Shown: positions 8,451-17,732, counted from the first letter of the stretch. The stretch: 64,000 nucleotides of DNA from Sutcliffiella horikoshii (GCF_021991925.1 NZ_RXZI01000002.1:744001-808000), one strand, 5' to 3'. Numbers and translations are program-made. The notes: generated by a model from the letters alone, not told the origin.

Positions 8451-9782
8451 ATGTTAAATTTCTCAAAGGATTTTATTTTTGGAACAGCAACATCCTCCTA
8501 CCAAATTGAGGGGGCGCATGATGAGGGAGGTCGTACTCCTTCCATTTGGGATACTTTTTCAAGAACACCAGGAAAAGTGTGGAATGGGGACACGGGAGAT
8601 GTGGCTTGTGACCATTACCATCGTTACGAAGAAGATATCAATATCATCAAAAGCCTTGGTGTTGATTCTTATCGTCTTTCTATCGCGTGGCCGAGAATTT
8701 TCCCACAACAAGGCGTCTATAACCAAGAAGGAATGGACTTTTATAAAAAATTGGTTCAAGGATTATTGGATGCAGGCATCAAGCCGATGGTTACGCTATA
8801 CCACTGGGACCTGCCAATGTGGGCGCATGAACAAGGCGGATGGGTAAACCGCGAATCTGTATCATGGTTCTTGGAGTTTGCAGAGAAGTGTTATGAAGAG
8901 TTAGATGACTTAGTTTACTCCTGGATTACGCACAATGAGCCATGGTGTGCAAGTTTCTTGAGCTACCACCTTGGCCATCATGCACCTGGACATACAAACC
9001 TTGAAGAGGGAGTAAAGGCAGCCCACCATATCCTACTTTCACATGGTGAAGCGGTAAAATTATTAAAAGGTAAATTAGGATCTTCTACACCGATTGGAAT
9101 TACACTTAATCTTGCACCGGCATATGCTCCTACAGATTCAATCAATGACCAGATTGCAAGAAATAATTCTGATGGCTATGCCAATCGTTGGTTCCTAGAT
9201 CCAATCTTCAAAGGCTCTTACCCGATGGATATGATCAACCTGTTTTCCAAATTGATTCATAACTTTGATTTCATTCAAAAAGGAGACTTGGAATCGATCT
9301 CAACACCATGTGACTTCTTTGGAATCAACTATTACGCAAGATCATTGGTTGAGTTTGATCCAAGCTCCCCAATGTTAAATAAAGGTGCATACTCTGATTA
9401 TCCGAAAACTGGAATGGGCTGGGATATCTCTCCAAAAGAGTTCAAGGAACTGATCAGAGGACTTCGGGAGAACTATACGGACCTGCCAATCTACATTACC
9501 GAAAATGGTGCGGCATATGACGATTTGGTTGTGGATGGTTGTGTACATGATAATGAGCGTAAGGATTACGTGGAGAAGCATATCACCGCTGTGGCTGAAT
9601 TGAATGAAGAAGGAATGAATATCGCAGGTTATTTCCTTTGGTCTTTATTTGATAACTTTGAATGGGCGTTTGGGTATGACAAGCGTTTCGGCATGGTATA
9701 TGTGGATTTTGAAACGCAGGAGAGAATTTTGAAAGATAGCGCGAAGAGATATCAGGAGATTATTAGTTCAAGAAGTATATAA
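8451..9782 (+). CDS. Family GH1 beta-glucosidase (cytoplasmic)
   Basis: About 443 residues, the usual GH1 size. The start ATG at 8451 is chosen because GAGGTG lies 7 bases upstream; a GTG at 8442 is part of that site. The protein opens FSKDFIFGTATSSYQIEGA. The acid/base Glu is E163 in THNEPW and the nucleophile is E351 in ITENGA. There is no signal peptide, so it cleaves imported gluco-oligosaccharides inside the cell, releasing glucose from the non-reducing end. It is the last gene before an intrinsic terminator, so GH30 and GH16 downstream are probably transcribed by read-through or from their own promoter. Confidence 0.95.
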   Translation: MLNFSKDFIFGTATSSYQIEGAHDEGGRTPSIWDTFSRTPGKVWNGDTGDVACDHYHRYEEDINIIKSLGVDSYRLSIAWPRIFPQQGVYNQEGMDFYKKLVQGLLDAGIKPMVTLYHWDLPMWAHEQGGWVNRESVSWFLEFAEKCYEELDDLVYSWITHNEPWCASFLSYHLGHHAPGHTNLEEGVKAAHHILLSHGEAVKLLKGKLGSSTPIGITLNLAPAYAPTDSINDQIARNNSDGYANRWFLDPIFKGSYPMDMINLFSKLIHNFDFIQKGDLESISTPCDFFGINYYARSLVEFDPSSPMLNKGAYSDYPKTGMGWDISPKEFKELIRGLRENYTDLPIYITENGAAYDDLVVDGCVHDNERKDYVEKHITAVAELNEEGMNIAGYFLWSLFDNFEWAFGYDKRFGMVYVDFETQERILKDSAKRYQEIISSRSI

Positions 9783-9837
9783 TCGCGCCTTTCTCTGCGG
9801 TCAACTTGGTAACTTTTATGACTAAATCTACACACAG

Positions 9838-9864
9838 AACCACTCAGGATTGAGTGGTTTTTTT
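9838..9864 (+). terminator. Intrinsic terminator after the GH1 gene
   Basis: ACCACTC at 9839-9845 pairs with GAGTGGT at 9852-9858 around a 6-base loop and runs into seven T. It separates the transport/GH1 unit from the GH30/GH16 genes. Confidence 0.85.
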
Positions 9865-9879
9865 GAAAGGGAAATTGAT

Positions 9880-9953
9880 TTGGCATGAACTTGGGATGAT
9901 TTGGCACGAACTCGGACTGATTCGGCATCATGCCCCATTTTGGCACGAACTCA
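9880..9953 (+). repeat. Degenerate about 21-base-period array, word TTGGCACGAACTC
   Basis: Four related words start at 9880 (TTGGCATGAACTTGG), 9901 (TTGGCACGAACTCGG), 9922 (TCGGCATCATG) and 9940 (TTGGCACGAACTC), spaced 21, 21 and 18 bases. They fill the gap between the GH1 terminator and the GH30 ribosome binding site. The same word family recurs at 56463-56516. No known function. Confidence 0.75.
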
Positions 9954-9972
9954 ACTAAAAGGAGGTCATTTT

Positions 9973-11311
9973 ATGAAGAATATTTCAGTTATTCAAACGA
10001 GAAAAGATGGAGATAGACCTTGGAACGAAGTAAGTGAGGTTGCTTGGAAGCAGAATGTAGATAATAACGACTCCTCGGTGGAACTTTTTCCTGAAAAACA
10101 ACATCAAGAATGGTTAGGTTTCGGGGGAGCTTTTACGGAAGCGGCTGCTTATAACTGGTCGCAACTATCAGAAGCCAACAAAGATGCTATCATCAACGCC
10201 TATTTCAACAAAGAAACAGGACTTGGATATAATCTTGGTCGCACAGCGATTCACAGCAGTGATTTTGCCCTAGGGAACTATACATACGTGGAAGATGGAG
10301 ATGTGACCCTGGAGTCCTTTAACATAGAGCGGGAACAAAAGTACGTTCTTCCATTTATCAAAGCAGCAGAGTCAGAAGCGAAAGAAACAATAACAATACT
10401 AGCTTCGCCTTGGAGTCCACCGGCATGGATGAAGACAAATGGGGAGATGAATAACGGCGGTAAATTATTGGACGATTACAGGGAAGCATGGGCCAATTAT
10501 TATGTGAAATATGTAAAGGCAATGGAAGCGGAAGGGGTTCCGATTTGGGGGATCTCGGTGCAAAACGAACCGGAAGCAACACAAGTGTGGGATTCCTGCA
10601 TTTATACAGCAGAGGAAGAACGAGATTTTGTGAAAAACTTTTTAGGTCCAATCATGGAAAAGAACGGCCTTGGCGGTAAAGAGATCATTATCTGGGACCA
10701 CAACCGTGATGTGATCGTGGAGCGGGCGAAAACCGTTTTATCCGATCCTGAGGCGGCAAAATATGTGTGGGGAACAGGTAACCACTGGTATGTATCGGAG
10801 GAGTTTGAAAATTTATCAAAAGTACACGAGGCATTTCCAGACAAGCATCTATTGTTCACAGAAGGCTGTATTGAAGGTGGAGTGAAGCTTGGCGCATGGC
10901 ATACAGGGGAACGTTATGCAAGGAACATCATCGGAGATATGAATAATTGGCTAGAAGGATTCATCGATTGGAATCTTGTGCTAGACACTTCAAGGTGGAC
11001 CGAACCATGTAGGAAACTATTGCGATGCTCCGATAATAGCAGATACAGAAAAAGACGAGGTCCATTTTAACAGTTCTTACTATTATATTGGACATTTCAG
11101 TAAGTTCATCAAGCCAGGTGCCAAGAGGATTGCTCATGAAACGAAGCTTACAGATGTATCACTTGTGGCATTTCAAAATAAAGATGAAAGCATAGCTGTC
11201 GTTCTTTTGAATGAAACAGAAGCGACAAAAGAAACGACGATAGAGCTTGAAGGGGAGGTACTGGAGCTAGCTGTACCTGGAAGATCCATCACGACGGTTG
11301 TATTTAACTAA
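9973..11311 (+). pseudogene. Family GH30 glucosylhydrolase (probable beta-1,6-glucanase), single-base frameshift
   Basis: ATG at 9973 follows AAAGGAGG. Frame 1 codes a GH30 catalytic domain with acid/base E199 (VQNEPEA) and nucleophile E297 (LFTEGC). At DWNLVLDT the frame breaks and ends at 11070 with a nonsense tail. One extra T in CACTTCAAGG (10989 or 10990) explains it: removing one T restores DTQGGPNHVGNYCDAP, continuing as VHFNSSYYYIGHFSKFIKPG to a stop at 11309-11311, the beta-sandwich end usual for GH30. Without a signal peptide it would act inside the cell, removing beta-1,6 branches from laminarin-type oligosaccharides. Both active-site residues lie before the break, but the missing C-terminal part should destabilise the fold. 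A sequencing error cannot be excluded. Confidence 0.88.
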
Positions 11312-11380
11312 TTACTATAGGGAGGTGATGAATTAACTCTTGAGTAAGGTAAAAAAAAATGGGGATGAGGAGGAAATAGT

Positions 11381-14323
11381 GTGTTAAAAAAAGGATTCAC
11401 GGTCATGTTGGCAGCATACTTACTTACAACGGGATACTCTCACGTCTATTCCAATGATGCTGTAGGGGAAGGAGAGGGTAATCAAACAATGGCAGATGGA
11501 GAAAGAGATTGGCAGCTTGTGTGGGAAGATAATTTTGATGGATCTGAGTTGGATTCATCCAAGTGGTCCTATGATACCGGAAATGGATTTGTGCAGCCAG
11601 ATGGCAATTACGTACCAGGCTGGGGAAATGAGGAGCTTCAATATTATCAAGAAGGTAATGTAACAATTGAGGATGGAAAGCTTGTCCTTACTGGGAAAAA
11701 TGAAACGGCATCAGATGAGCGCGGAACGTACAATTACACGTCAGGCAAAGTGCATACGCAAGGTAAATTCAGTCAAAAGTACGGAAAGTTTGAGGCGAGG
11801 ATCAAGCTTCCTGCGGGACAAGGCTATTGGCCTGCTTTTTGGATGATGCCAGAGAAAGACAAGTATGGCGGCTGGGCTGCATCAGGGGAAATAGATATTA
11901 TGGAAGCAGCTGGTGCACGATTAAATAAAATTGGTGGTGCCATCCACTATGGTAGCCAGTGGCCTAATAATACGTACACAGCCAAGGATTACTATTTTGG
12001 CGAAGGCTCTGACATCACGGATTTTAACGTTTACTCTGTAGAGTGGGAACCTGGAGAAATCAGATGGTATGTAAATGGGGAACTATTTCAAACGTTGAAT
12101 AACTGGACAAGTTTAAATGCAGAAAATGGAACGAAATTTGCTTATCCTGCACCTTTTGATCAGGAGTTCTACATTATCCTTAACCTGGCAGTTGGTGGTT
12201 GGTATGGAGGCAATCCAGATGATTCCACTGAATTTCCGGGGAAAATGGAAGTGGATTATGTAAAAGTATATGAACTGGACGAAGATCAATACCGTGAGCC
12301 TGTGGAACCTGTTTTTGAAAAAGAAGAATTACCAGATGGATCGAAGAAACCAGTGGATGGTAACTATATCTATGACACTAACTTCGAAAATGGATTTACC
12401 GAAATTAAGGATGGAACGGAAGCATTCAGTGAGGAAGGATGGAATTTTGTTCATTTGAATCAGTTTGGTGGAAATGGAAGCGCTTCAGTAGAAGATGGAT
12501 TTGCCAAAATTGATATCAGTCAAGCTGGTTCCCAGCCCCATTCCATTCAGTTGATTCAGCATGTACCTGCTGGAGTAGGCAGAACGTACAAAATTAGCTT
12601 TGATGCGAAAGCTGCTTCTAACAGGAATATGAATGTTAAAGTCAGCGGTGGAGAAGCACGGGGTTGGTCACTTTATTCACCCAATTATGAAGTAGCGTTG
12701 ACACCTGATCTACAAAGCTATGAATATACGTTTCAAATGCAAGCAGAGTCCGATGCCAAAGCCCGCCTGGAGTTTAATATGGGGTTGAATGCAAGTTCTG
12801 TTTCGGTTGGAAATGTGAAAGTTGAGGAAGTGGTTGCCATCGATCCATACAACGAAGACGCAGCGAAGCCACCGCTACGTAATGGCAACCATATTTATAA
12901 TGGGACCTTTGACCAGGGTCGAATGGATCGGATGACATATTGGAATCTTATACTAAATGGAGCAGATGCACAAGCATATGTTGCAGAAGATACGAGAGCA
13001 TTAAAAGTGGAAGTGAAAGAGAACGGATCACCTGAGTCTGTTCAACTTGTTCAAAGAGGAATTTCCATTAAAAGCAACAATGAATATACCCTTTCCTTTG
13101 ATGCTAGTGCAGTGGAAGAAAGAGATATTCAGGTTGCTGTTGTAAGTAAAGATGGCAGTGAAAATTATTCCGGCTGGGAGACAATTTCCCTTTCTACATC
13201 GGGAGAGAACAAAAACTTTACTTTTCAACCAGATGCTGTAGATGATCCGGAGGCCAAGCTAGTATTCTTATTAGGCGGAAATCCTGGATCTATGACATTA
13301 GATAATGTTTCTATGTTTGCTAAGAAACTACGTGCGGATGAATTATCTTATGAAGATATTTTCCCATTGAAAAATGGAATGTTCAACTTCGGTCTTGATC
13401 ATTGGAATAGCCATGTACAAGGGGTTTATGATGGACCTTCTGATGCTCAATTCGAGGTGAAAGATGGAAAAGCGGTATCAACGATTAGAAATGTAGGATG
13501 GAATCCATGGGATGTCATCTTCATGCAGGAAGGCTTGCAGATGAAGGGAGGAAATACTTATCTTGTTTCCTTTGCTGCTTCTTCCAGCTTAGAACGAAAT
13601 ATGGAAGTTGTTTTAGAAGACAGTTCGTATAACCGCTCTTTGTCTGAGGTGATTTCTCTTACTTCGGAGCCGACTACCCACACCTTTGAGATAACATTAG
13701 ATGAAGATAAGCAACTCGGTCTTAAATATTTGCTCGGAAACGTTGCGGGGAACGAAATGGTGGATGAAGAACACCAAGTGTTCATTGATAATGTAAGAGT
13801 GGAAGTTTCAGGGGAAAGGGAGAAGCTGTTCCCTCTTAAGAATGGCGATCTTAATAAAAGCATCGAACATTGGAATTTACATGTGCAAGGTGAGTATGAT
13901 GGAACTTTCAAAGCAAATGTGAAAGCGAAGGACGAACATGCCACCGTTACTGTGGAAAACCTGGGTGCTAATCCATGGGACATCATATTTTTCCAAGAAA
14001 ACCTTGAGCTCTCTGGTGGTATGACTTATGAGCTACAATTGGAAACAAGATCAAATCATCCTAGAAACCTGGAAGTGGTAGTGGATAATGGAGACCCTTA
14101 CTACCATAGATATTTTGAAGATGTAGTGAAAATAGGTCCAAAACCACAAACCTTTCAATTCGAATGGAAACAGCCGGAAGACGCGGAGCTGGGGCTTAAG
14201 TTCTTATTAGGAAAGATGGATGGCGTTTCTAAGAAAAAACATCACATCGACTTCCGAGAAGTGAAACTTGAAGCAAAAGGTGCCAGAGCCTTTCTTGACC
14301 AACTAGAAGGTACAGATGAATAA
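11381..14323 (+). CDS. Secreted family GH16 endo-beta-1,3-glucanase (laminarinase) with four carbohydrate-binding modules
   Basis: A 980-residue protein starting at GTG 11381 after GAGGAGG. A signal peptide (MLKKGFTVMLAAYLLTTGYS) leads into the GH16 domain (about 35-300) with the catalytic motif GEIDIMEAAG: nucleophile E170, D172 and acid/base E175. Four tandem beta-sandwich modules resembling CBM4/9 follow at about 320-470, 490-650, 660-810 and 815-975. Modules 3 and 4 are closest to each other (LFPLKNG, HWNxHVQGxYDG, NPWDxIF). It would cut beta-1,3-glucan outside the cell and feed the importer of this operon. No sortase motif or S-layer domain is seen, so it is probably released or held by glycan binding. 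Confidence 0.93.
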   Translation: MLKKGFTVMLAAYLLTTGYSHVYSNDAVGEGEGNQTMADGERDWQLVWEDNFDGSELDSSKWSYDTGNGFVQPDGNYVPGWGNEELQYYQEGNVTIEDGKLVLTGKNETASDERGTYNYTSGKVHTQGKFSQKYGKFEARIKLPAGQGYWPAFWMMPEKDKYGGWAASGEIDIMEAAGARLNKIGGAIHYGSQWPNNTYTAKDYYFGEGSDITDFNVYSVEWEPGEIRWYVNGELFQTLNNWTSLNAENGTKFAYPAPFDQEFYIILNLAVGGWYGGNPDDSTEFPGKMEVDYVKVYELDEDQYREPVEPVFEKEELPDGSKKPVDGNYIYDTNFENGFTEIKDGTEAFSEEGWNFVHLNQFGGNGSASVEDGFAKIDISQAGSQPHSIQLIQHVPAGVGRTYKISFDAKAASNRNMNVKVSGGEARGWSLYSPNYEVALTPDLQSYEYTFQMQAESDAKARLEFNMGLNASSVSVGNVKVEEVVAIDPYNEDAAKPPLRNGNHIYNGTFDQGRMDRMTYWNLILNGADAQAYVAEDTRALKVEVKENGSPESVQLVQRGISIKSNNEYTLSFDASAVEERDIQVAVVSKDGSENYSGWETISLSTSGENKNFTFQPDAVDDPEAKLVFLLGGNPGSMTLDNVSMFAKKLRADELSYEDIFPLKNGMFNFGLDHWNSHVQGVYDGPSDAQFEVKDGKAVSTIRNVGWNPWDVIFMQEGLQMKGGNTYLVSFAASSSLERNMEVVLEDSSYNRSLSEVISLTSEPTTHTFEITLDEDKQLGLKYLLGNVAGNEMVDEEHQVFIDNVRVEVSGEREKLFPLKNGDLNKSIEHWNLHVQGEYDGTFKANVKAKDEHATVTVENLGANPWDIIFFQENLELSGGMTYELQLETRSNHPRNLEVVVDNGDPYYHRYFEDVVKIGPKPQTFQFEWKQPEDAELGLKFLLGKMDGVSKKKHHIDFREVKLEAKGARAFLDQLEGTDE

Positions 14324-14333
14324 AAGATAACAA

Positions 14334-14368
14334 CAAAAAGGATTACAGACACTCTGTAATCCTTTTTG
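14334..14368. terminator. Bidirectional intrinsic terminator
   Basis: AAAAAGGATTACAG at 14335-14348 pairs with CTGTAATCCTTTTT at 14354-14367 around a 5-base loop, with A-run and T-run on the two sides. It serves the GH16 gene and the convergent minus-strand gene ending at 14369. Confidence 0.9.
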
Positions 14369-14764
14369 TCATCCCCACCTCAAGGTGATGGTAAGATGGC
14401 AACAATCCTTCCCCTCTACTTCCGATGTCATATTAAGGTTGATACCATCTGGATTAAAACCTACTTCCACACCGGAATGCACCCCTGTTGATTCTAGTAG
14501 CTGGGCAACTTTTTCTTTATTACCTTCTTGTGCGGCGCTCATCACTTCCGAAGCGAACTCCTTGGATTCCGCTAGTTTTTGCAAGATGATGCTGGCTTCT
14601 TTCATTAATTGCTGCATGGATTCTGCCGACTCTGTGAATAGCGTGGCATCAACTTCGGGATAAACACGAACAAGGCGTCTAGGAATGATGGGGGTGTAAA
14701 CCGGAAAATAAACATTTGTGGGATAATAAACAGGTCGGTGGTAAGAGCTACGATAATAAAACAT
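14369..14764 (-). CDS. Small tyrosine-rich protein, possible spore coat protein
   Basis: 131 residues from the ATG at 14764, chosen because GGAGGG lies 7 bases upstream; an ATG at 14785 has no such site. The N-terminal 40 residues are rich in Tyr, Pro and Arg (FYYRSSYHRPVYYPTNVYF), a composition common in spore coat proteins. The middle is amphipathic helix (MQQLMKEASIILQKLAESKE), and the end has a DCCH pair of cysteines. It may be related to the Bacillus YuzC-type inner coat protein, but I am not certain. It is a single gene with its own terminator. Confidence 0.6.
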   Translation of the reverse strand: MFYYRSSYHRPVYYPTNVYFPVYTPIIPRRLVRVYPEVDATLFTESAESMQQLMKEASIILQKLAESKEFASEVMSAAQEGNKEKVAQLLESTGVHSGVEVGFNPDGINLNMTSEVEGKDCCHLTITLRWG

Positions 14765-14840
14765 GACGAACCCTCCATTTTTCAATCGGTAATGTACTAT
14801 ATGTACAAAGAAGGGGAATGGAGAGTTGTCATGTGAATAT

Positions 14841-15692
14841 TTACTTTTTATCCTGACGCAATTGAGTTAGCACTATCTTCTCCCACATCTTCCAAGGCAG
14901 TATCCGTTTTGCTAATAGGGAGAGCTTCACTCCCTTACCGACCGTGTAGCGTAGGGAAGGAGTGTTTTTCATGGACGCTATCTTTAATACCAAAGCGCCC
15001 ACATCGCTAGGATCTCCATAGGTTTCTCGGTCCTTTTGGAGTCTTTTATTCATGTTGGTGAAAAGCTCAAGATAGGGAGAATTATGTTTCCCTGCTTTCG
15101 AAGACATATATGTGCCTGTGGACCAAATATTGGTTTGAAAGGAGCCTGGTTCTATGAGTACCACATCTATCCCAAACTCCCTTAGTTCCAACCGAAGGCT
15201 CTCGCTGTAGCCTTCTAATGCATACTTGGAGGAAGCATAAGGGGAAAGGCCAGGAAAACCAATTAATCCACTGATCGAGCTTATATTAATGATTCTGCCC
15301 ACTCCCTGTTGCCTCATTTTAGGTAGGGCCATGTTAGTGACCCTCATCACTCCAAAAAGATTTGTTTCAAGCTGATACAGGTATTCTTCATCTGTCAACT
15401 CTTCTGCAAAACCTGCTACAGCGAAACCTGCGTTGTTGATAAGCACATCAATCCGTTCGAGGGAAGGGAGGTATTGGCCGAATCTAGTCACAGACTCTTT
15501 GTCTGCAACATCCAATAGAGCAATGGATAGATGCTCTACTTCTTTTTCCGATAACCCTTCCATTAAGCCAGGCTTTTTTGCTTCATCTCTGATGGTCGCG
15601 ACAACATGATACCCCGCTTTTAGGAATCTTTTGGTAAATTCTTTTCCGAAGCCCCCGGATGCTCCGGTGATAATTACAGTTTTTTTCTTCAT
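14841..15692 (-). CDS. Short-chain dehydrogenase/reductase
   Basis: 283 residues of the classical SDR family. The NAD(P)-binding glycine motif is TGASGGFGKEF near residue 9, the structural motif is NNAGFAV near 88, and the catalytic Ser-Tyr-Lys set is ISSISG plus YASSKYALEG. The C-terminal extension is longer than in minimal SDRs and ends with a basic amphipathic stretch (LLAKRILPWKMWEKIVLTQL), as in retinol-dehydrogenase-like members acting on lipophilic substrates. It is transcribed alone, divergent from the DedA gene. Substrate unknown. Confidence 0.85.
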   Translation of the reverse strand: MKKKTVIITGASGGFGKEFTKRFLKAGYHVVATIRDEAKKPGLMEGLSEKEVEHLSIALLDVADKESVTRFGQYLPSLERIDVLINNAGFAVAGFAEELTDEEYLYQLETNLFGVMRVTNMALPKMRQQGVGRIINISSISGLIGFPGLSPYASSKYALEGYSESLRLELREFGIDVVLIEPGSFQTNIWSTGTYMSSKAGKHNSPYLELFTNMNKRLQKDRETYGDPSDVGALVLKIASMKNTPSLRYTVGKGVKLSLLAKRILPWKMWEKIVLTQLRQDKK

Positions 15693-15851
15693 GGGAATAA
15701 GTCTCCATTCTTCTGAGTTTAATTGGCAGCAAGTTTGCTAGTTTACCTTTTTGAAATAAAAGGAATAAAACCTATACATCGAGAATGTAATAATTATGTC
15801 TTTCTTGGGATTAGGAAGTTAAATGGGCTTCATGCAGAAAGAAGGGATCAC

Positions 15852-16463
15852 ATGGACCTGACCATTATTTTAGATATCATAAAAGATTACGGATATATAG
15901 GGTTATTTTTATGGCTTTGGTTAGGCATGTTTGGCATTCCTGTGCCGAACGAAGTGTTCGTAAGCTCCATTGGCATTGTTGCTCAGAAAGGCATCCTACA
16001 GACAACACCAGCTTTATTGACCATTTACCTTGGGGTGATAGCTAGTTTGACCACCTGTTACCTCTTGGGGCGGTGTCTCGGGGAAGGTGTGTACTCGAAA
16101 CTTGAGAAGAACGAAAAGATTGAAGCCTCCTTTGCCAAAGGGGAGGAACTTTTGAATAGATATCATGTCTTTGCATTATGTATTTCCTATTTCTTGCCTG
16201 GTGTCAGAAATGTTGTCCCTTTCTTGGCCGGGTTTATGAAACTGCCATACTATCAGTTTGCCATAGCTGCCTATACTTCGGCAATTGTATGGGTCACGAC
16301 GTTTTTCTTTATGGGAAGGTTGGTATGGAATCATGCACAACTCCTTGTCCTTTACAGGGTCGAACTCCTGATTAGTGCATCTATATTCCTTATCCTGTAC
16401 TTTGCTTATGATTGGTATAAGAAGCAAACCGACCCAAGCTTTATTTTCCAAAAATATCGTTAA
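15852..16463 (+). CDS. DedA family membrane protein
   Basis: 203 residues. The ATG at 15852 is preferred, with AGAAGGG 6 bases upstream, over a longer frame beginning at 15723. Features of the DedA/VTT family are present: an N-terminal helix, the re-entrant segment FGIPVPNEVFVSSIGI, and the conserved FLPGVRNVVPFLAGFMKLPY. Family members are known as undecaprenyl-phosphate or phospholipid flippases/scramblases that need proton motive force. It acts in the cytoplasmic membrane. No operon partner is visible. Confidence 0.88.
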   Translation: MDLTIILDIIKDYGYIGLFLWLWLGMFGIPVPNEVFVSSIGIVAQKGILQTTPALLTIYLGVIASLTTCYLLGRCLGEGVYSKLEKNEKIEASFAKGEELLNRYHVFALCISYFLPGVRNVVPFLAGFMKLPYYQFAIAAYTSAIVWVTTFFFMGRLVWNHAQLLVLYRVELLISASIFLILYFAYDWYKKQTDPSFIFQKYR

Positions 16464-16514
16464 CGTATATGTTAGACTGTCCCCTCATAGACTATCAATA
16501 AAAGGGTATTGGGG

Positions 16515-17147
16515 ATGGTGGTCATCTTGCAACGAACGATGCTTGTTCAGGGAACCGCGAAGAAGGAAGTGCAACCGGATATCGCGTATCTTCAATTGGG
16601 AGTGGTGACAACCAATTCCGATGTACAACGTGCACAAGAAGAAAATAGATTGATCGCGAACAGAATGATTCAGGCACTAATCGCAGCAGGCATTCCTCAA
16701 GGAGACATTGAAACATCCTCTTATACTACTTTTCCGCGTTATGAAACAGATCCATCAGGTGAATCTGTGGTATCTGCCTATGAAGTCCGCCATATTTTCC
16801 GCATAGCAGTCAGGGATATTACAAAAGCAGGTGCCATTTTGGATGTTGCATTTGAAAATGGAGCCAATGTATCTGAGAGTGTATCTTTTGAAGTCTCCAA
16901 TTATAACGAAATCTACCGTCATGTCCTGCAGCTTGCGGTTGTGGATGGTGCGAAGAAAGCACAGGCCATGGCTGTATCGCTACAAGTGTGCCTCTCTCCT
17001 GTGCCTATCAAGGTGGAAGAGGTTATTCAGCAGGTCTTTGTAGGGCCTCGTTATGCATCTTTCGCCGTTCAAGAAAAAGCGAGTACACCTATCGAGCCTC
17101 AAGAAATTACTATAACTGCGTCCGTAAATCTGGAGTATATATACTAA
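16515..17147 (+). CDS. SIMPL domain (DUF541) protein
   Basis: About 210 residues from ATG 16515, with AAAGGG 8 bases upstream. The sequence matches the SIMPL/DUF541 family: MLVQGTAKKEVQPDIAYLQL at the start, TSSYTTFPRYE in the middle and ITITASVNLEY at the end. E. coli YggE of this family is linked to oxidative stress, and the Brucella member forms large oligomers. This one has no signal peptide and is thus cytoplasmic unless exported otherwise. It ends immediately at a strong terminator. Precise role unknown. Confidence 0.85.
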   Translation: MVVILQRTMLVQGTAKKEVQPDIAYLQLGVVTTNSDVQRAQEENRLIANRMIQALIAAGIPQGDIETSSYTTFPRYETDPSGESVVSAYEVRHIFRIAVRDITKAGAILDVAFENGANVSESVSFEVSNYNEIYRHVLQLAVVDGAKKAQAMAVSLQVCLSPVPIKVEEVIQQVFVGPRYASFAVQEKASTPIEPQEITITASVNLEYIY

Positions 17148-17196
17148 AAAAACAGACCGTTTCAGTTTCCATATGGGAAACAGGCGGTCTGTTTTT
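17146..17196 (+). terminator. Intrinsic terminator after the SIMPL gene
   Basis: AAAAAACAGACCG at 17146-17158 pairs with CGGTCTGTTTTTT at 17184-17196, and an inner stem TTTCC/GGAAA shortens the loop. The T-run is complete. The A-run on the other side lets it also serve the convergent ArsR gene. Confidence 0.92.
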
Positions 17197-17219
17197 TACA
17201 CAATGCAGTACATGAAATA

Positions 17220-17534
17220 TTAACGGAAAATGCAACATAACTCTTCAGATAGCAGATTATCGACTTCCTTCTGATTCAACGAATAATAGCTCCACGTTCC
17301 CCGTGTTTCTTTGACGATGATTTCCGCATCCAACAAAATCTTCAGGTGGTACGAAAGTTTGGATTGGGGCATCCCGATCAGCGGAACTATATCACACACA
17401 CACATGGCACCTTGCTGACATAGGATGTTCATAATGTGAAGGCGCTTCTTGTCAGCAACCGCTTTGTATTTCGATTCATATTTCTCAAACATCTTTTCCA
17501 AGGACACGTCTTGTAGAGGGACTTCTTTTTTCAC
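17220..17534 (-). CDS. ArsR/SmtB family metal-responsive repressor
   Basis: 104 residues starting at GTG 17534 with GAGGTGA upstream. The winged helix-turn-helix is AVADKKRLHIMNILCQQ to PLIGMPQSKLSYHLKILLDA. The motif CVCD in the alpha3 helix is the arsenite/antimonite-type binding site known from ArsR proteins. An additional Cys pair sits at the C-terminus (ELCCIFR). It therefore probably senses a thiophilic metal or metalloid. No metal pump or arsenate reductase gene is adjacent, so its target is not in this window unless it is the small gene and thioesterase on the opposite strand. Confidence 0.88.
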   Translation of the reverse strand: MKKEVPLQDVSLEKMFEKYESKYKAVADKKRLHIMNILCQQGAMCVCDIVPLIGMPQSKLSYHLKILLDAEIIVKETRGTWSYYSLNQKEVDNLLSEELCCIFR

Positions 17535-17642
17535 TTTGTTTCACCTCTAGTACTCTCTGAAATTAATTATGTTCATTATATGCGATAGGTTAAAGGGACT
17601 CAACCAAAGAGAGTTCGCTTTCTGCAAAAAGGGGGGAAATCC

Positions 17643-17732
17643 ATGATTAATTGGTCAGCTATGATTCCTGTTTTTATATTATTCTCTGTGTATTTTCTCT
17701 TTGCAGTAGTATTATTAAGAAATAAGCAATAA
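17643..17732 (+). CDS. Predicted 29-residue membrane peptide
   Basis: A short frame read directly: MINWSAMIPVFILFSVYFLF then AVVLLRNKQ and stop. GGGGGG sits 6 bases before the ATG. It has one continuous hydrophobic segment with a positively charged C-terminus. It ends 18 bases before the next gene and is probably co-transcribed with it. No family recognised. The strong ribosome binding site is the main support. Confidence 0.6.
   Translation: MINWSAMIPVFILFSVYFLFAVVLLRNKQ

Noticed and set aside
9880-9953. CRISPR-like repeat array
   Set aside because: Repeated words are 9-13 bases with 6-12-base spacers, copies are degenerate, and no cas genes are in the window.
9901-9972. Upstream extension of the GH30 gene from 9901
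   Set aside because: It would translate the repeat array; AAAGGAGG directly precedes the ATG at 9973.
13558-13986. 142-codon minus-strand frame inside the GH16 gene
   Set aside because: Antisense to the binding modules, no start signal, no recognisable product.
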